Positions 48,741 through 60,610 of a stretch of 64,000 nt of DNA are shown here, one piece after another (position 1 is the stretch's first letter; every line of letters starts with the position of its first letter). Position numbers and translations under genes: made by a program. The notes beneath the pieces are model-generated. The model ran no database searches and was not told the DNA's origin. It saw only the letters and a program-made list of their open reading frames with translations. This DNA is from Litoditis marina (lineage: Eukaryota; Nematoda; Chromadorea; Rhabditida; Rhabditidae): NCBI GenBank assembly GCA_964036275.1, contig OZ038434.1, positions 13,181,259 to 13,245,258 of the forward strand, written 5' to 3'.

Positions 48741-49344
48741 CTGATTGTAGTGGAAAGGGTGAAAAACGGAGTTACAAAATTTGCAGGCTGGCCAGAAAAA
48801 AATTTATGTTCAAATTAACAGAAGGAAGGAAATTCCAGGTAGTGGTCCATGAGATTTGAATCACATATTACTATTCAAATAATAGATGTAGTTTGATCTC
48901 GCTACATTTTATCATATTCAAGGAATGTTGACCAAATTAATACAGGATCCAACTACAAACCTAGCGAGATAGGAAAAAATCAACCGTAAAAGGGTTCTTC
49001 GGGAAAAGCGAACATTATTAGTGTACCATGACCCGAATAAGATGACCGGCTGACGTAGGCATCTAGCAGATGGAAGCTACAAATATATCAGAGTCGTTAT
49101 CTTAAGAAAACATTTCGCTTACCAGGAGGGGCATCTCAGCCCTTATCATTAAACACACAGCCACACACTACTGAATTGAGCATGGGAGACTGGCTGGGGA
49201 CCGATTTTCACTGAGCATCCGAAGAGTATAGTAGTGGAGTTCCGCGAAAAAATTGAATCTCGTAATGGTAATGTTCTACAAACAAACAAATGCTGGAAAA
49301 AAAGATTATTTTAATTCTTGGCGTTTATTCAATTTTTCGTTGGA

Positions 49345-49525
49345 TGAACCTCAGAACGATTAGCGCCAATTTTCTGCAATTGGCCAGCTACAAAAACGAG
49401 AGAGCATGCAGGTCAATGACGCGCAGACAGGCTAAGACAGTCTGCGTCTCTCTGACCTGCACACTCTCTCGTTCAGCCAAAAAAAAAAGTGGCTGGCCAA
49501 TTGGCTGGGAATTGTCTGAGACACT
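49345..49525. repeat. MITE family B copy, best preserved
   Basis: The outer arm AATTGGCCAGCTACAAAAA pairs across to 'gtggctggccaattgg'. The inner arms 'cgagagagcatgcaggtcaatgacgcgcagac' and 'gtctgcgtctctctgacctgcacactctctcg' are close reverse complements around 'aggctaagaca'. Confidence 0.8.
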
Positions 49526-49659
49526 TGAAGCGTTCTGCCTTGGCACTCTACGACCCACACTCAACCTCACATTCTGTAGTTTTTTCTGTCCGCCTCGACA
49601 GGTTGAATTCACATCTAGCACATCTACGTTTTGCAGACGTGAAAATAATTATCAGCTTC

Positions 49660-49772
49660 ACATCACGCGAGGTTCGGTCCCCGCTCGTCGCAGTATCATT
49701 GCGGGACACAACGAGCGCTGACATAGCTCAGCCGTACCTAACTTCAGAACAGTCTTTCTATGGTTGACGACG
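49660..49772 (+). repeat. SINE-like element, tRNA-related head, copy 2
   Basis: A B-box-like 'gaggttcggtccccgctcgtcgcagtatc' is followed by 'gcgctgacatagctcagccgtaccta' and 'ggttgacg'. The same order of blocks occurs at 57706-57905. The A-box half is not convincing here. Confidence 0.55.
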
Positions 49773-50639
49773 TATGTTCGGTTATTGTGAAATGCATCAA
49801 TGAAGACACATGTCTGAAGTATTTGTCGTAGAATATTGGATTCTGATAGTTTCCAAAAAAACCTTGTTCACTCAAATATATGGTTGTATGGCTAGGTAAC
49901 AGTCAAAAAAGCATATAAAAACCCTGATGTTTGCCAAACACCCTCCCATATGAAAATTTTCTGAGAACCTTCTGAACGCAATACACGTGAATATTTGCGA
50001 GTTTCGACCAAAAAGCGGGATCGAACTACAAAAACAGGGATATACTACAACAAACAAAATACACCGCATGAGATTGCTCTGGAGCGTGAACCATATATGG
50101 ATTAAACTGCATATTGCATGATTTCACAAGCCTGTGTCACTGAGTTTACGGAAACTAATTGATAAGAATTTACTCTCAGATCAGCACTCGTTGAGAATAA
50201 CATCCTGTCTGGCATCCGAGTGCATCATATGGGTTTTCTCACAGATGTCGGTGAGTACTACATGACCCGCCCAGTCTGGTTAGATGGTTCAAAGGGACCG
50301 TCTATTCCTAAATTTAATTGCAAGTTTAATTGCATGAGTTACTTATGTGTACTAGTGGACAAATACGCACAACTATACATTTTTGTGAAAAAGGGATCAA
50401 TTTGCTACGCAGTAGTTCTGTAAAATCACTTCAAATCTACAAGTGGTTTATTACCAAGTCGTTGAAACTAAAAAAACTGTAGTTTCATTCAGTTTACATG
50501 CATACGTGAGATCAGTCAAGTTATATTCACCACCTAGTCGAAATATTTGCGTTACAGTAACCGTAGTGACGACCTGGATTATTTGGGAACTATCAAATTT
50601 TTTTAACAGTTTTATATGCTGTGTTTTCCTATATTTAGT

Positions 50640-51360
50640 GAAAACGCTTCTTCCAATTTGTATTTTTCCAGTTACAATTAAACTCAATCATTTATCAGTA
50701 GTGCTTCATTGCTACTGATACGAGGTACGTGATATCCTCCCACTATGTGTCAAATAATGCCTCAGGGACAGGTTTTCTAGTTAGAGTAGTTACCCGAGAG
50801 ATAGAAAAAGATGCACTTCTCATGTTTCTGATCTTCTGTCACTTTATCATTTGAATACTCTGAAGTAGCCAAAATATTGCCCGTCACAGTAACCCAAGTG
50901 TCGTATATAAGGCTTTCAGTAGGCTTTATTGGGGACACATTAAATTTTTTCACTGCTCGATATTCTATTCTGTGTTGCACTTGAACTGAAAAAAAAGAAA
51001 TACCACTTCTTTCTCTTGTTACAATTGAAGACAATCATTTATCGGTAGTGCTGTATTGCTCCTGGCGGCGTAGCAATCCCTCCAACCTCACGAGAAGTTC
51101 ATATGAGTTTCTCATGAGATACCTCATGAGCTACTCGTGAACTCTCAATGTTGTAGCATAGCAATCAATAGAATCTCGTGAGAAGCTCATTAGAATAGCT
51201 CATGAGGTTTCTCATGATATTTTTGAGGGATTGCTACGCCGCCTGATACGAAGTACGTGACATCGTCCCGTAACGTGTAAAACATTTTCTCAGGGACAGG
51301 TTGACTGGTTCAAGAAGTCATATATTGGATAGAAAAAGGACTTCTCATGTTACTGATCAT
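50640..51360. repeat. Tandem duplication with one arm interrupted
   Basis: The left unit (about 50640-50840) and right unit (about 50995-51360) share 'gttacaatt.aa..caatcatttatc.gtagtgct', 'ctgatacgargtacgtga.atc.tccc' and 'tcagggacaggtt', then 'gatagaaaaag', then 'cttctcatgtt.ctgatc'. The right unit carries a MITE insertion (51065-51242) that the left lacks. Confidence 0.85.
51065..51242. mobile_element. MITE with GCGGCGTAGC ends and CTG duplication
   Basis: The terminal inverted repeats are GCGGCGTAGCAATCCCTC and its exact reverse complement. The flanks are CTG on both sides (51062-51064, 51243-51245). The paralogous unit at about 50714 reads 'gctactgatacg', an empty site with a single CTG. 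A 3-bp CWG duplication points to the PIF/Harbinger group. The interior has several 'tcatgag' palindromes and no coding capacity. Confidence 0.9.
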
Positions 51361-52831
51361 CTGTAATTTCATTAGTTCTCTAAGTTTCAATTCTACCATC
51401 CATTTTCTTTGAGAAACGGTTTGCTTGCCCGAGAGTGGTCTTGTGACATGAGCGTTGTTTCTCTGCTTACAAAACATCTTTATTTCGTTGTTTTTTTTTC
51501 CAGAAAAACAATTTCAACTCGACATTATTTGAAAAAGTTGTGAATAATCTGCGAAAGTGAGATATTTTTGTGAGGAAGTAAGATTATTATATATGCAGAA
51601 ACAGTTCCATGGAGTAGTCGTCCCAAATCCCTAGGGACGTCATAGAGCAGGTCAAAAGTTTCAGTTCACTGGTTCTCTGAGACATGAAAGAAACCGCCAA
51701 AATTCATTTGAACATGTCTGGCTAATGATCATCTGCTACATTCAGAAGTTATTCTTTTCATAACGGTTCTTCACTCTGTCTACAATCATATTCATGAACT
51801 GTGATCATGAATGAAGTGAAGCGTAACTGCTCGAGATGTAGTGTAGTGCTCGGCTGTACAAGTTCCTACTTTGTGCAGAGGGAAATTGGATCCCAGAAGC
51901 AAGAAGTATTATATGTCTACTTCCTCATAAACAAAGATATTTTCTCTATCATATTAGCAAATGTTTGATGTGGGAAAGAAATATGGACATGGGTGTTCTC
52001 ACGTATAATGTGCAGGGTAGTTAGTTCATATAGCCCTACTCATGCATGATGGTGCGGTACATTTATAATGTGTAGTAAGAGTATACCGTCTATATCAACC
52101 TGTGTCTCTTCAAACATACGCTATCTCTCTGCTGTCATTCAGAAACAGTGGGCAAAGCGAGAAACGCAGGACGAGATCAAGGTGCTAAGATGTTCTAACA
52201 TACATACTCAGAATTTTTTTGTCATCCTCTGTCAATTGAAATAAAGAAATTTGAGAAAACTACAATGACCTTCAGTGAAGCACCCGTTTATCAAACCAGT
52301 TTTAATATTAATTTTATAAACCTTTTTTTACCTCCCAGCCCCTCATACTTCAGTCATAAAGCTTTGAAAATTATTCTGCAGACACTCAGCCTCTGGGGAG
52401 GTAAATCAACAACAACAGTGGCATTTGAAAAATTAGTTTAAACTCAATTCCAAGAAAAATGTGTAGATGAAAAACCGGATGTAAACAAAGGTATCGTTCT
52501 CATTTTGTCCAATTATCTAACAAAATTATCAGTTTCAGAGGATTGATTATTTTAGAACTCGCGTTGGGTACTTCTTGGGTTCTTCCGTTCTAGTATTCAC
52601 ACTTTCTTCCACATCATCGGTTTACAAAACGTAATTCATTGCGTTCTATTATATCTCGAAACTGATAGTGCACAATTCTGAAAATCTTTCTCTTATTCGT
52701 TCGTTCATCTCATTTGCTCCTATTCTGCTCGCTACTCCATCTCGTTTTTTGATTAACGCGTTCTTCAAAGAATATTGAACGAGAGTTAGAAAATACCTGC
52801 AGCATGTGAAATTCAGTGCACATTGCAACCA

Positions 52832-53954
52832 TCGTGCGCAGCGCGGAGCGCTGCGCAGATTAGTTTTTGTTCAAAGGTCTGCAGACAATACAAAACAGAT
52901 TATTACAATTTTCTTCAAAGTACGTCGACCATTTTCTTAGATTTTTGCATGAATCACTGAAGGGCAACACGTCTACAAGATACTAAGTTCACGTTCCAAG
53001 TAGAATTTATTCAGAGGAGTTAGAGGGCCCAACGTCTCGCAAAAATGGCTTCCGTGCGGGGCGGCGGCGGCGGCGGCGGCTGCGGCGCCGGCGACAAAAG
53101 TGTCCGCCTCCTCAAATCTCGGCATACAAAATTAACTTATTCAAAAAATACTTACATTTTTGAAAAGCTCTAAAAAAGTTGAGGTATACGTATTTTTCAG
53201 GTATGTCTGAAATTTGAATATTACGTGTGAGAGAGCCAAAAATGGTCTCGCAAAAAATCATGGATAGACCGGTTTCGTGAAAATAAAAATGAAAGAACAG
53301 TTTAACGTGTAGTAGGAAGACGTTTTCCAATGACGAACTCATGACAGGCGGGTACAGCTTGGTTTTCACTCCTATTCACATGTCTCATTGGCGGATTGGA
53401 TAAACGCTCTATTCACGCACGGCGAACGAAGGTTCGATTCCTGCCTGGAGTCTAGAGTGGAGAATTTGTTATCACTTGAACGAGGTTACAACTACACCAA
53501 ACGTTCTGCACTACGGCACGGTTTAAAACTCCAATAGAAAAACATAACTTTCCTTGTTTAGCTTATTGTTCAAAAATATTATTTTTCATCAAAAATGACC
53601 GTTACTTCGTAACCATAGAAAAAGAGTTCAATTAGTATAAAAAACGAGTGTAAAGAAAGTAAAGATTAGTTTTGGATAAATATGTACAAGAAATATAAAA
53701 GAAGTCCAATAAAAATATTTTGAGGAAAATGCTAATCTCGCTTCTCTTGAAAACAACGTATAAGCTAGATTATTGTGAGTCGCAGTCAGAAGTTTTCTTC
53801 CGACAACCAAAAACTCGGTATCCTTTTTTGAAATTCTAAACCGAGCGAGATTAGAGTTTTCCTCAAAATATTTTTATTGGACTTCTTTTATATTTCTTGT
53901 ACATATTTATCCAAAACTAATCTTTACTTTCTTTACACTCGTTTTTTATACTAA
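52832..53954. mobile_element. Helitron-like non-autonomous element, copy 2
   Basis: It is homologous to 15370-16468 over its full length, with substitutions and indels. The most visible indel is in the GGC triplet patch near 53060-53095, which is longer here. Ends are TC after A and CTAA before T. It contains the tRNA-like module at 53382-53450 and the terminal long inverted repeat from about 53632. It ends 164 nt before the ATG of the first receptor gene, so it may supply part of that promoter. Confidence 0.75.
53382..53450 (+). repeat. tRNA-Arg(ACG)-like module, copy 2
   Basis: TGGCGGATTGGATAAACGC with 'tcACGca' in the anticodon position and B box GGTTCGATTCC. The key blocks agree with copy 1 while neighbouring bases have changed. 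Confidence 0.55.
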
Positions 53955-54117
53955 TTACAATAATATTTGCCTACTAATTTATCTCATTATTCGTTTTATT
54001 AAAAGTGATCGGATAATCACAGAAAACGAGCTAAAAAGTATTTGTTATGCACTTTTCATCACTTCGTCACGAATACTTTCACGTTTATTAAACGTAGTTA
54101 TGTATCTGTTTTCCAGA

Positions 54118-57100
54118 ATGTCAACAGGCTTCAACGTGGACCGCATAGTCGTGTGGGTCTATCTCCTATTTGAGATACTGATTGTTCCGGTCAACATCGC
54201 TACAGTAATCCTCTGTTTGAAGAAAAACCGTCTTCAACCTTGTTTCCGGTAAATCAATTTCCTAAAAATGAAACGTGAAAATGTAACAATACAAAGCTGT
54301 TAATTTCCATTTACATTTTGACAGCATGTCAAAGTTATTTTCGGGCTGTTTTTAACATGTCTTTCGAAACATTAAAGAAACTGTGAGCATCCTCCATTTT
54401 GAATTATCGTAAGAAGTCCTTCAGAATTAGTGAAACGCTGCCATCGTCCAATTTGAGAGGCAACGACTATCATAGATGTAAAACTTACATAAGTTTCATT
54501 TTTTCCGTTCGAAAAAAGCAAAAAAAAAACAAATCTAATTATTCACCGTGTTTCTCAAAAATTTCACTCTTGCTATGACATAACATTTTGAACGAGAGTA
54601 ACGTTTTCGAATTACCGAGGTTACTATAGTTTGTTCCACCCACTTATAACCCTCTACAGTAATCTGCTACCTCTTCCAGGTCAAACTTTGGTAAATTAGC
54701 GTGTTCAGAACTCCTCAAAATGTTGATAGTGTCTTCTGCATGTTTACTACTACTAACTCTGAAAATTTGAAACCAAAGTAATTACTTTTTCATTAGAAAA
54801 CACCCCCTTGAATAATTGACGGATTACTGTAGGAGTACATCGATTGGTGAAACAGACTATACAAAGCTCGATGTTTGGACTTATTCGAAACACGATAAAC
54901 GTGCGAAATTCTCCTGCATAGCGTCATGATTAAACATCAGGATACAATGTATTTGTTACTTGGTCAGCAGATGGTGGGAGTACTATGAGTATGATTCAAA
55001 CAACATATAACTCTCCGTGAGAACAGCGAACTGCAGAGAAGGAAACCTACATCCTTAGGCACTTGGAGTTTGTGTAAGGGTAAGGGCATTCGGCGACCAT
55101 TTCTAAACTAGTATTCAGATATAGTAGTGGTACAAAACAAGTTACAAAGCTGTTGATGAAACCTCTTATAATCGTATACCTGCTAGTAACACCATGTCAG
55201 AGAATACGCGAGCTCCCTAGATAGTTCCGAAACAGAGTACTGACTAGGATGAACCAAGTTTACTAATTAGACAGAACAAAAAATACCAACATATCCATGA
55301 TGGATACACTGTTCTATGTTGTGAAGGTATTGTAAACATTGAACGCGTATTGTCGACATTTTCCTCTTCCACGCAAACGTGAAAGCACTATTTCTTTCCA
55401 CCTCACAGAATATAATTTCAGATTCCTGGCAATAGTGGTCATCTTCGCTTCCTTCCTGCACGATGCTCGTCTACTCAACATGATCTCCTCGATACTAGTT
55501 GAGGTATGGATTTTGTTCATGAAGTTAGCGAACCTTTATCCTGAATCGCGGAAATTGGCAACACCTACAAACATCTTTGATTTTGTTTTTCCCTGAAAGA
55601 TGACATTTGCGCAGAGTAGGTGAGTAGGGCGGCAGGTGATGGATGTAGGACCTGGGCGCCGGAATTATTCCCTTTATACAGCATCAGGACATGATTCACA
55701 CAAATACACCAGATTAGGAACGAATGAACAGGTCTCAGTGAAGTCTCCAATTCATTTTTCGGTGTTAATTAGAATAGCAGACTGGATTTGAAATCATACA
55801 ATTTTTTAAAAAGCCCCACCTCTTTTTCAGGTGTCAGTTGCACAGCTCGATACTTACTTTCTGCGTTTTTTCAACGCACTGTTCTATGTGTTGGCTTTCA
55901 ATGCTTTGATTTTGGAGAGACTTGTGGCCTCCATTCGGTTGGAAAACTATGACAAACACTCCAACTGGATCATCTACATGATTGCGATACTCACTGTGAG
56001 TTTCATAGAAATTTGCATTGTATAGTCGCGGTTTTCCCCAAAAAGACAGCAAAGAGGTCGATTGATTGAGTGATGAATGGCGAGCGGAAGTTGATTACTT
56101 GCCAGTAGGCGAAAGAGCGTGTAGATCAAAGAGACGCCGATTAAATGGCCGCTCGCCAAACCCCGTCCCCTACCAAATTGACCGTCGTACACTGTCCACA
56201 ACGGTTTGACAAAACCCATACTATGTTTAACTTTCTGGCGAACAGTTGCAGTACGAGAACAGTTGCATTACGAAGTTGAAATCGTGTGGGTGTTTTTTTT
56301 GTTTTTCAAGATAATCCGGAAACTAGCTAACTAAATATTTCACACATTTCTCCTAGAACTCCTATGAACTAGGGTTGTTAATCGAGTTCGAAATTTCGAG
56401 TTTTCGAGTTTTTCGAGTTTCGAGTTATTCGAGTTTTGGGAATTTCGAGTTTTTCGAGTTCGAGTTTTCAGCGTTTCAGAAACAAAACCGAGTTTTCGAG
56501 TTTCGAGTTGAACTCGAAAAACTCGATTTTCGAGTTTCGAGTTTGGTCGTTAAGTTTTAGGATTTTATCGGGCTAAACAAATAAGAATTTTTCGAGAAAT
56601 TCGGATTTTTTCTCGTGATTATGCGAGAATCGTGAAAAAAGAAGCATTTTATGTTTGAAATAGCAAAAAAAAGTGCTGTGAAACGCTTATTCGTCCATTA
56701 TTTCTGACTTGGGACGAGGCCAAACTCGAACTTTTCAAGTCGAGTTTGGAGAAAAATCGAGTTTTTTCGAAATTCGAGTTTGGCTTTAACAACCCTACTA
56801 TGAACACAAATGAAACAAATAACCACAGGTAGAATAGTGAAAACAAATGAAAAATACAACTTTTTCAACAAACACCATGGAATATTGAATAATGTTTTTT
56901 TCAGCCTGTTCTTGCCTATGTGATCACTTATTTCATCGAGACGTTGAGTGAGTTCAATTTGAATAGAACACTATGTACCTTGAGAGTATATTGAACGCCC
57001 ACGGATGTTTGTTCGTTGTCTATACTAGAAATTAATTGAATAGTCACCTAGCATTCTAACGAGGCATCGTGCACTTTGTCGTATACATTTCTGAGTTCTG

Positions 57101-59693
57101 ATGTGTATAACATGTTTCACGTGACTGTACAAATCACTAACAGTATACACTATTTGAGTGAACTTACTAGTATGATAATAACCCCTTTTTCGGTTGATTT
57201 TATTTAATTTTTTTTCAGCTTGGGTTGTCACTTTCTTCTCCGCTTTCTATATTTTCATCTCTTTACTTCGCTGTGTCAGTGTATGGATTCTACTGAGATA
57301 CAACCGATGTGCCCGAAAAGAAATCTCTAGACTTCCGTTGACTGCAAAATATCAGGCAGAGCAGAACATATCAATCATCTCCATTCTCGTTCCTCTGAGT
57401 GAGTGATTAGTTTTAATACAGCGTGTGAAACAATGCGATGAACAACAATGGTTAATGACTGTTTGATCTCTGTATCTCACTTCACGTGGAATCTAGGAAG
57501 TTTTGATCTTGAACTGCCTCCAGTTCACATATGAGTACAGGTCTATGTAGGTTGCACTATCTCCAAAACAAGCCAAAACGGTGCATGTGGCTCTATCGCG
57601 CTATGTTTATGGTTTGATCCCGTTGCGTTTTGGTATAAGTTAGTGAATTATGACGGGTACCGAATCCAAACTACAATTCACCATGGTCCCCCCCCCCTAT
57701 ATTCAGGGGGCCGAGTGGTGAAGTGGTTAGCGTTCGGCTGTCGCTCCACAGACCTGGGTTCGATCCCCGCTCGCCGCGGTATCTATATGGCGGACCGCAT
57801 GAGCTGGTAACAAAGCTCACCCATGCCTATCTCCACTCCCTCTACGGACAGTCCATCTACGGTTGATATTAATATTATGTACTTGTAAAATTGATTCACA
57901 ATAAAGTGACCAAACGGATGAAATAGGCCGTACACAAATTTATTACATTCTAATGAAAACTTTGTTTTTTCATCAAGGAATGATAAAAATCGGTGTAGGT
58001 GTTGTTTATGGGATGGCGCATGTTAATCCAATCCACCGTGATTGTAGTTCGACTCTATCTATGTCGTGGCAGAACGACCCGAGTTGAAACCACGTTTTTA
58101 TTCAACAAGCGTTCGTAGTTGGCAAACTCTGCTGTGATGCAGATAAAAAACTCCGACATTCGGTTGGAGATAACGGAGGGTAGCGCAGATTGTTACTAAC
58201 GCTCGACAACAGCGGGGCTGATGCGGCAGAATATAGTGCTCACAATTCCCAACTGGACTCGTTGGCAGCGTGCCAAAAACTCTGGAAGACTGTGATTTAG
58301 AGAAAACACATATTTTACAGAAAGTCTTCATGAAAACGAATTGTAACTGACAGGAAAAACTCTTCACATAAATTTTTAATGTTTTGAAGTGTTTCAACAT
58401 GTGCAAAAACTGCCTTGAACTTTCATTGGCAAGCTGCCCAAGTCCAGTTGGGAAATGTGGAACTATAACACGTGGTCCTGTTCAGGTCTGATAGTTATTC
58501 GATATCGCTGCTAGTTTTCAACTCGTCTTTTCAGCAATCAACGAGTTCGCGGGGCGTATTCTACAAGCTGCTTTCTCGTTCTGCATGCGACTCTATGAGG
58601 AAAATATCGAAGTTACCGACATATTGGCCAACGGAATCGACATCGTGAGTTGAAGCTATGTCCTTCTCGGGACGGAAGCCTAGTCCCGAGAATCCTATTG
58701 TAAGACACATGAATCTGTGCAAATTCATAAAACTAGTGAGAATCGATATCGTACATCCAGGGGTAATTTCTTCTATATCAATCAGTTCCATGACGAAACG
58801 AAATTTCGGTCGTATCGGAACGAAATTCAGTTCAACAAATTGTTTTTTTTGTTGATACAGCGGTCTCGAGTGGGATTCAAACTGTGGCCGTGTTCTGTAA
58901 CCTCAAATAGCCAGTTAAGCTATTTGAGCAAAATTCAAATAGCGTTTTACGAAATACTCAGTCATTTGTTTTGATAACATACTTGATTGTATTTGAAACA
59001 GGCACACAAGCGCAAAATAGGCTGGAAATATATTACAATAACTGTAAACTTAATGAGACTATGATTATTGGAATTTTGCTCAAATAACTTACCCTATTTG
59101 AGCTTACAAAATACGGCCACTGACCACATGTAACCGTGATATGTAGCAAACTGTTATAGATTATTCACTATGTAGAGTGAATAGCACTTCGTTGCGCTGC
59201 CAGAACATTGACCGGCGCTAGTCTAACTCACGTCGTGACAGCATTGATGGGGAAATGAAAAAAATTAATATTTTTATTGGGGTGAATACGAACATTAGGA
59301 GATCAAACACGCACATTTTATTTGCTGTAAAAACGTGGGAAAGGACATATCTCTGATGTGTTAGTGACCTCATGTTTAACTGCTTTACGGAAGTAGAAAC
59401 TGGGAGGGATTTACAAAAACCATATTGGTATTTAGTATTTAGTAAGTACCACAGATAATTTCCCTGAAAATTTCATTCTCTTACTTCCATTTTCTCCAAG
59501 CAGAACTTTAATGTTATAATCATTGTCTCTCTTGCAGATACACCAAGAGATCCGACTCTGGTACTGTATCGGAATGTTATTGATTTTGTCGCCGAAGCTG
59601 AGAAAAAGATTCATGAAACCCGCCAGAAATGTCACAGAAATCGGGCATGGGACGGAAAACTACTTCACAATGTTCTCGCGAGCGTGGAAATAA
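54118..59693 (+). CDS. Sre-like serpentine chemoreceptor, 7 exons, 288 aa
   Basis: Exons: 54118-54248, 55422-55503, 55831-55995, 56905-56947, 57219-57398, 58535-58644, 59538-59693; all phases close and it ends in TAA. Seven hydrophobic segments follow the exon order. They include VVWVYLLFEILIVPVNIATV (TM1), FNALFYVLAFNALILERLVA (TM3), VVTFFSAFYIFISLL (TM5) and LWYCIGMLLILSP (TM7). The ILERLVASIR..NYDKHSNW block after TM3 resembles the ERxxAxxxxxxYE signature of nematode Sre receptors. The tail SPKLRKRF is also Sre-like. Such proteins sit in sensory cilia and couple to G proteins. It is shorter than typical Sre proteins (about 350 aa), mainly at the N-terminus, so an upstream exon may be missing. 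TTCCAG lies one base before the ATG. The introns carry several MITEs. Confidence 0.86.
56370..56797. mobile_element. MITE with TAGGGTTGTTAA ends and TTTCGAGT repeats
   Basis: The ends are TAGGGTTGTTAA and 'ttaacaaccctA', bordered by TA. The interior is largely imperfect tttcgagt repeats. A decayed relative lies at 20685-20836. It lies in intron 3 of the first receptor gene. Confidence 0.8.
57021..57147. repeat. MITE family A copy
   Basis: It starts 'tatactagaaattaattgaa', then 'tagtcac', and ends 'cacgtgactgtacaaatcac', then 'taacagtata'. It is the closest relative of the copy at 41500. It lies in intron 4 of the first receptor gene. Confidence 0.75.
57706..57905 (+). repeat. SINE-like element with tRNA-related head
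   Basis: The first 75 nt contain TGGTGAAGTGGTTAGCG (A-box-like) and GGTTCGATCCC (B box) at tRNA-like spacing, but the acceptor stem does not close. The body 'ccgcatgagctggtaa', then 'agctcacccatgcctatctcc', and the tail 'gtacggttg'-like block match the copy at 49660. It lies in intron 5 of the first receptor gene. A tRNA-derived SINE is more likely than a tRNA gene. Confidence 0.6.
58246..58454. repeat. MITE with TTCCCAACTGGACT ends
   Basis: The left end 'ttcccaactggactcg', then 'ttggcagc.tgccaa', and the right end are imperfect reverse complements over about 29 bp. It lies in intron 5 of the first receptor gene. Confidence 0.6.
58885..59119. mobile_element. MITE with TGGCCGTGTT ends and CTG duplication
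   Basis: The left end TGGCCGTGTTCTGTAA, then 'cctcaaatag', pairs with the right end 'ctatttgagc', then 'ttacaaaatacggcca'. CTG flanks both sides (58882-58884, 59120-59122). The first bases of the repeat match those of the element at 22173. It lies in intron 6 of the first receptor gene. Confidence 0.85.
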
Positions 59694-59820
59694 CTTGGAA
59701 TGTTAGCAACTATTTATGCAGTTACCAAGGTGGAAAAGTTATGCGTCCATCCCTTTGGCGACCTTCATTCCTTATGTTCAAAAAATAACTGGGATTGTGT
59801 ATCGATGAATGACTTCAACG

Positions 59821-59833
59821 AATAAACAATAAA
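59821..59833 (+). terminator. Poly(A) signals of the first receptor gene
   Basis: AATAAA occurs at 59821-59826 and again at 59828-59833, about 130 nt after the stop codon. Confidence 0.65.
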
Positions 59834-60610
59834 TAGACGATTGAATTTTCAAATTGCATTGAGCGAATGAATAGAAGTATACTTGTATAGAGTCAATTGA
59901 AGACAAACAACAGACTACACCACACCACACTACATCACTACAAATGACGTTTTAAAGATATAAGCCCGAATAATCAGCAGATATTTCAGTTGATTAGTTA
60001 CGAATGTTTTAGTTCATTCGAATACAGATATTCTTCATATTTTCTATGTATCTTGTTTGTGACGGGTTTCTCGAGCATTTCGGAACTTTTGTTGCAAAGG
60101 ATGCAACTCTCGAGATTGAAGTTACTTTGAAATTAATGAGATCTCCCAAAAGATTTTCCAGATTCAGGCTGAGTTATATAAATCGTCTGTTGCAAAGAAG
60201 GGGATTTTACAGTTAGGAAACAGGTGTAAATTTGTGTGGACCCTGTTTAAATTTTCAGAAGTTGGCAAACGGGTGAATATTAGTGTTTCTTTGTTCAAGT
60301 CATTCTCAGGTAGTTGAATAACCGTTTTCATTCGTTTTCGTGTACGTCGTTTTCTATATGTATACTACAACAGTGGATTTTTAAACGTACATTATTGATT
60401 TTACTGATATTTGAGGTTTTCGAAAAACCTAAAATCTTGTGACTCATATGATAACTAGAAATTCAATATCTCGTTTTGAAGTTTTCTATTGCCACCCAAT
60501 TCTACGAAACACTGTATTAGTGTAGAGAGTATACTCGAACGCATTATTATAGGTAGTCAAAATCTCAACTTTATTGATTGATTTATTCATCATGCAGGCA
60601 TACTATGATA

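Larger units (their letters stand above)
29590..54117. promoter_or_regulatory. 24.5 kb gene-poor region upstream of odd
   Basis: I see no gene I can defend. Short ORFs occur on both strands but lack splice sites that join them or a recognisable product. The content is AT-rich DNA with GC-rich islands (about 31325-31400, 33095-33175, 36240-36300, 42880-42950, 44725-44770), GA-rich tracts (30780-30835, 35690-35960), MITEs, tRNA-like relics and tandem duplications, listed separately. Large empty flanks are common beside developmental transcription factors, so enhancers of odd are a fair inference. None is shown by the sequence itself. Confidence 0.45.

Noticed and set aside
50443..51034. ORFs of 80-90 codons with hydrophobic runs on both strands
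   Set aside because: They lie in a noncoding tandem duplication and the frame is not kept between the two units.
57706..57779. Functional tRNA gene in a receptor intron
   Set aside because: The acceptor stem does not close, and a shared non-tRNA body follows, as in a SINE.
58098..58406. 102-codon minus-strand ORF in receptor intron 5
   Set aside because: It overlaps the inverted-repeat element at 58246-58454 and shows no domain; probably a chance frame.
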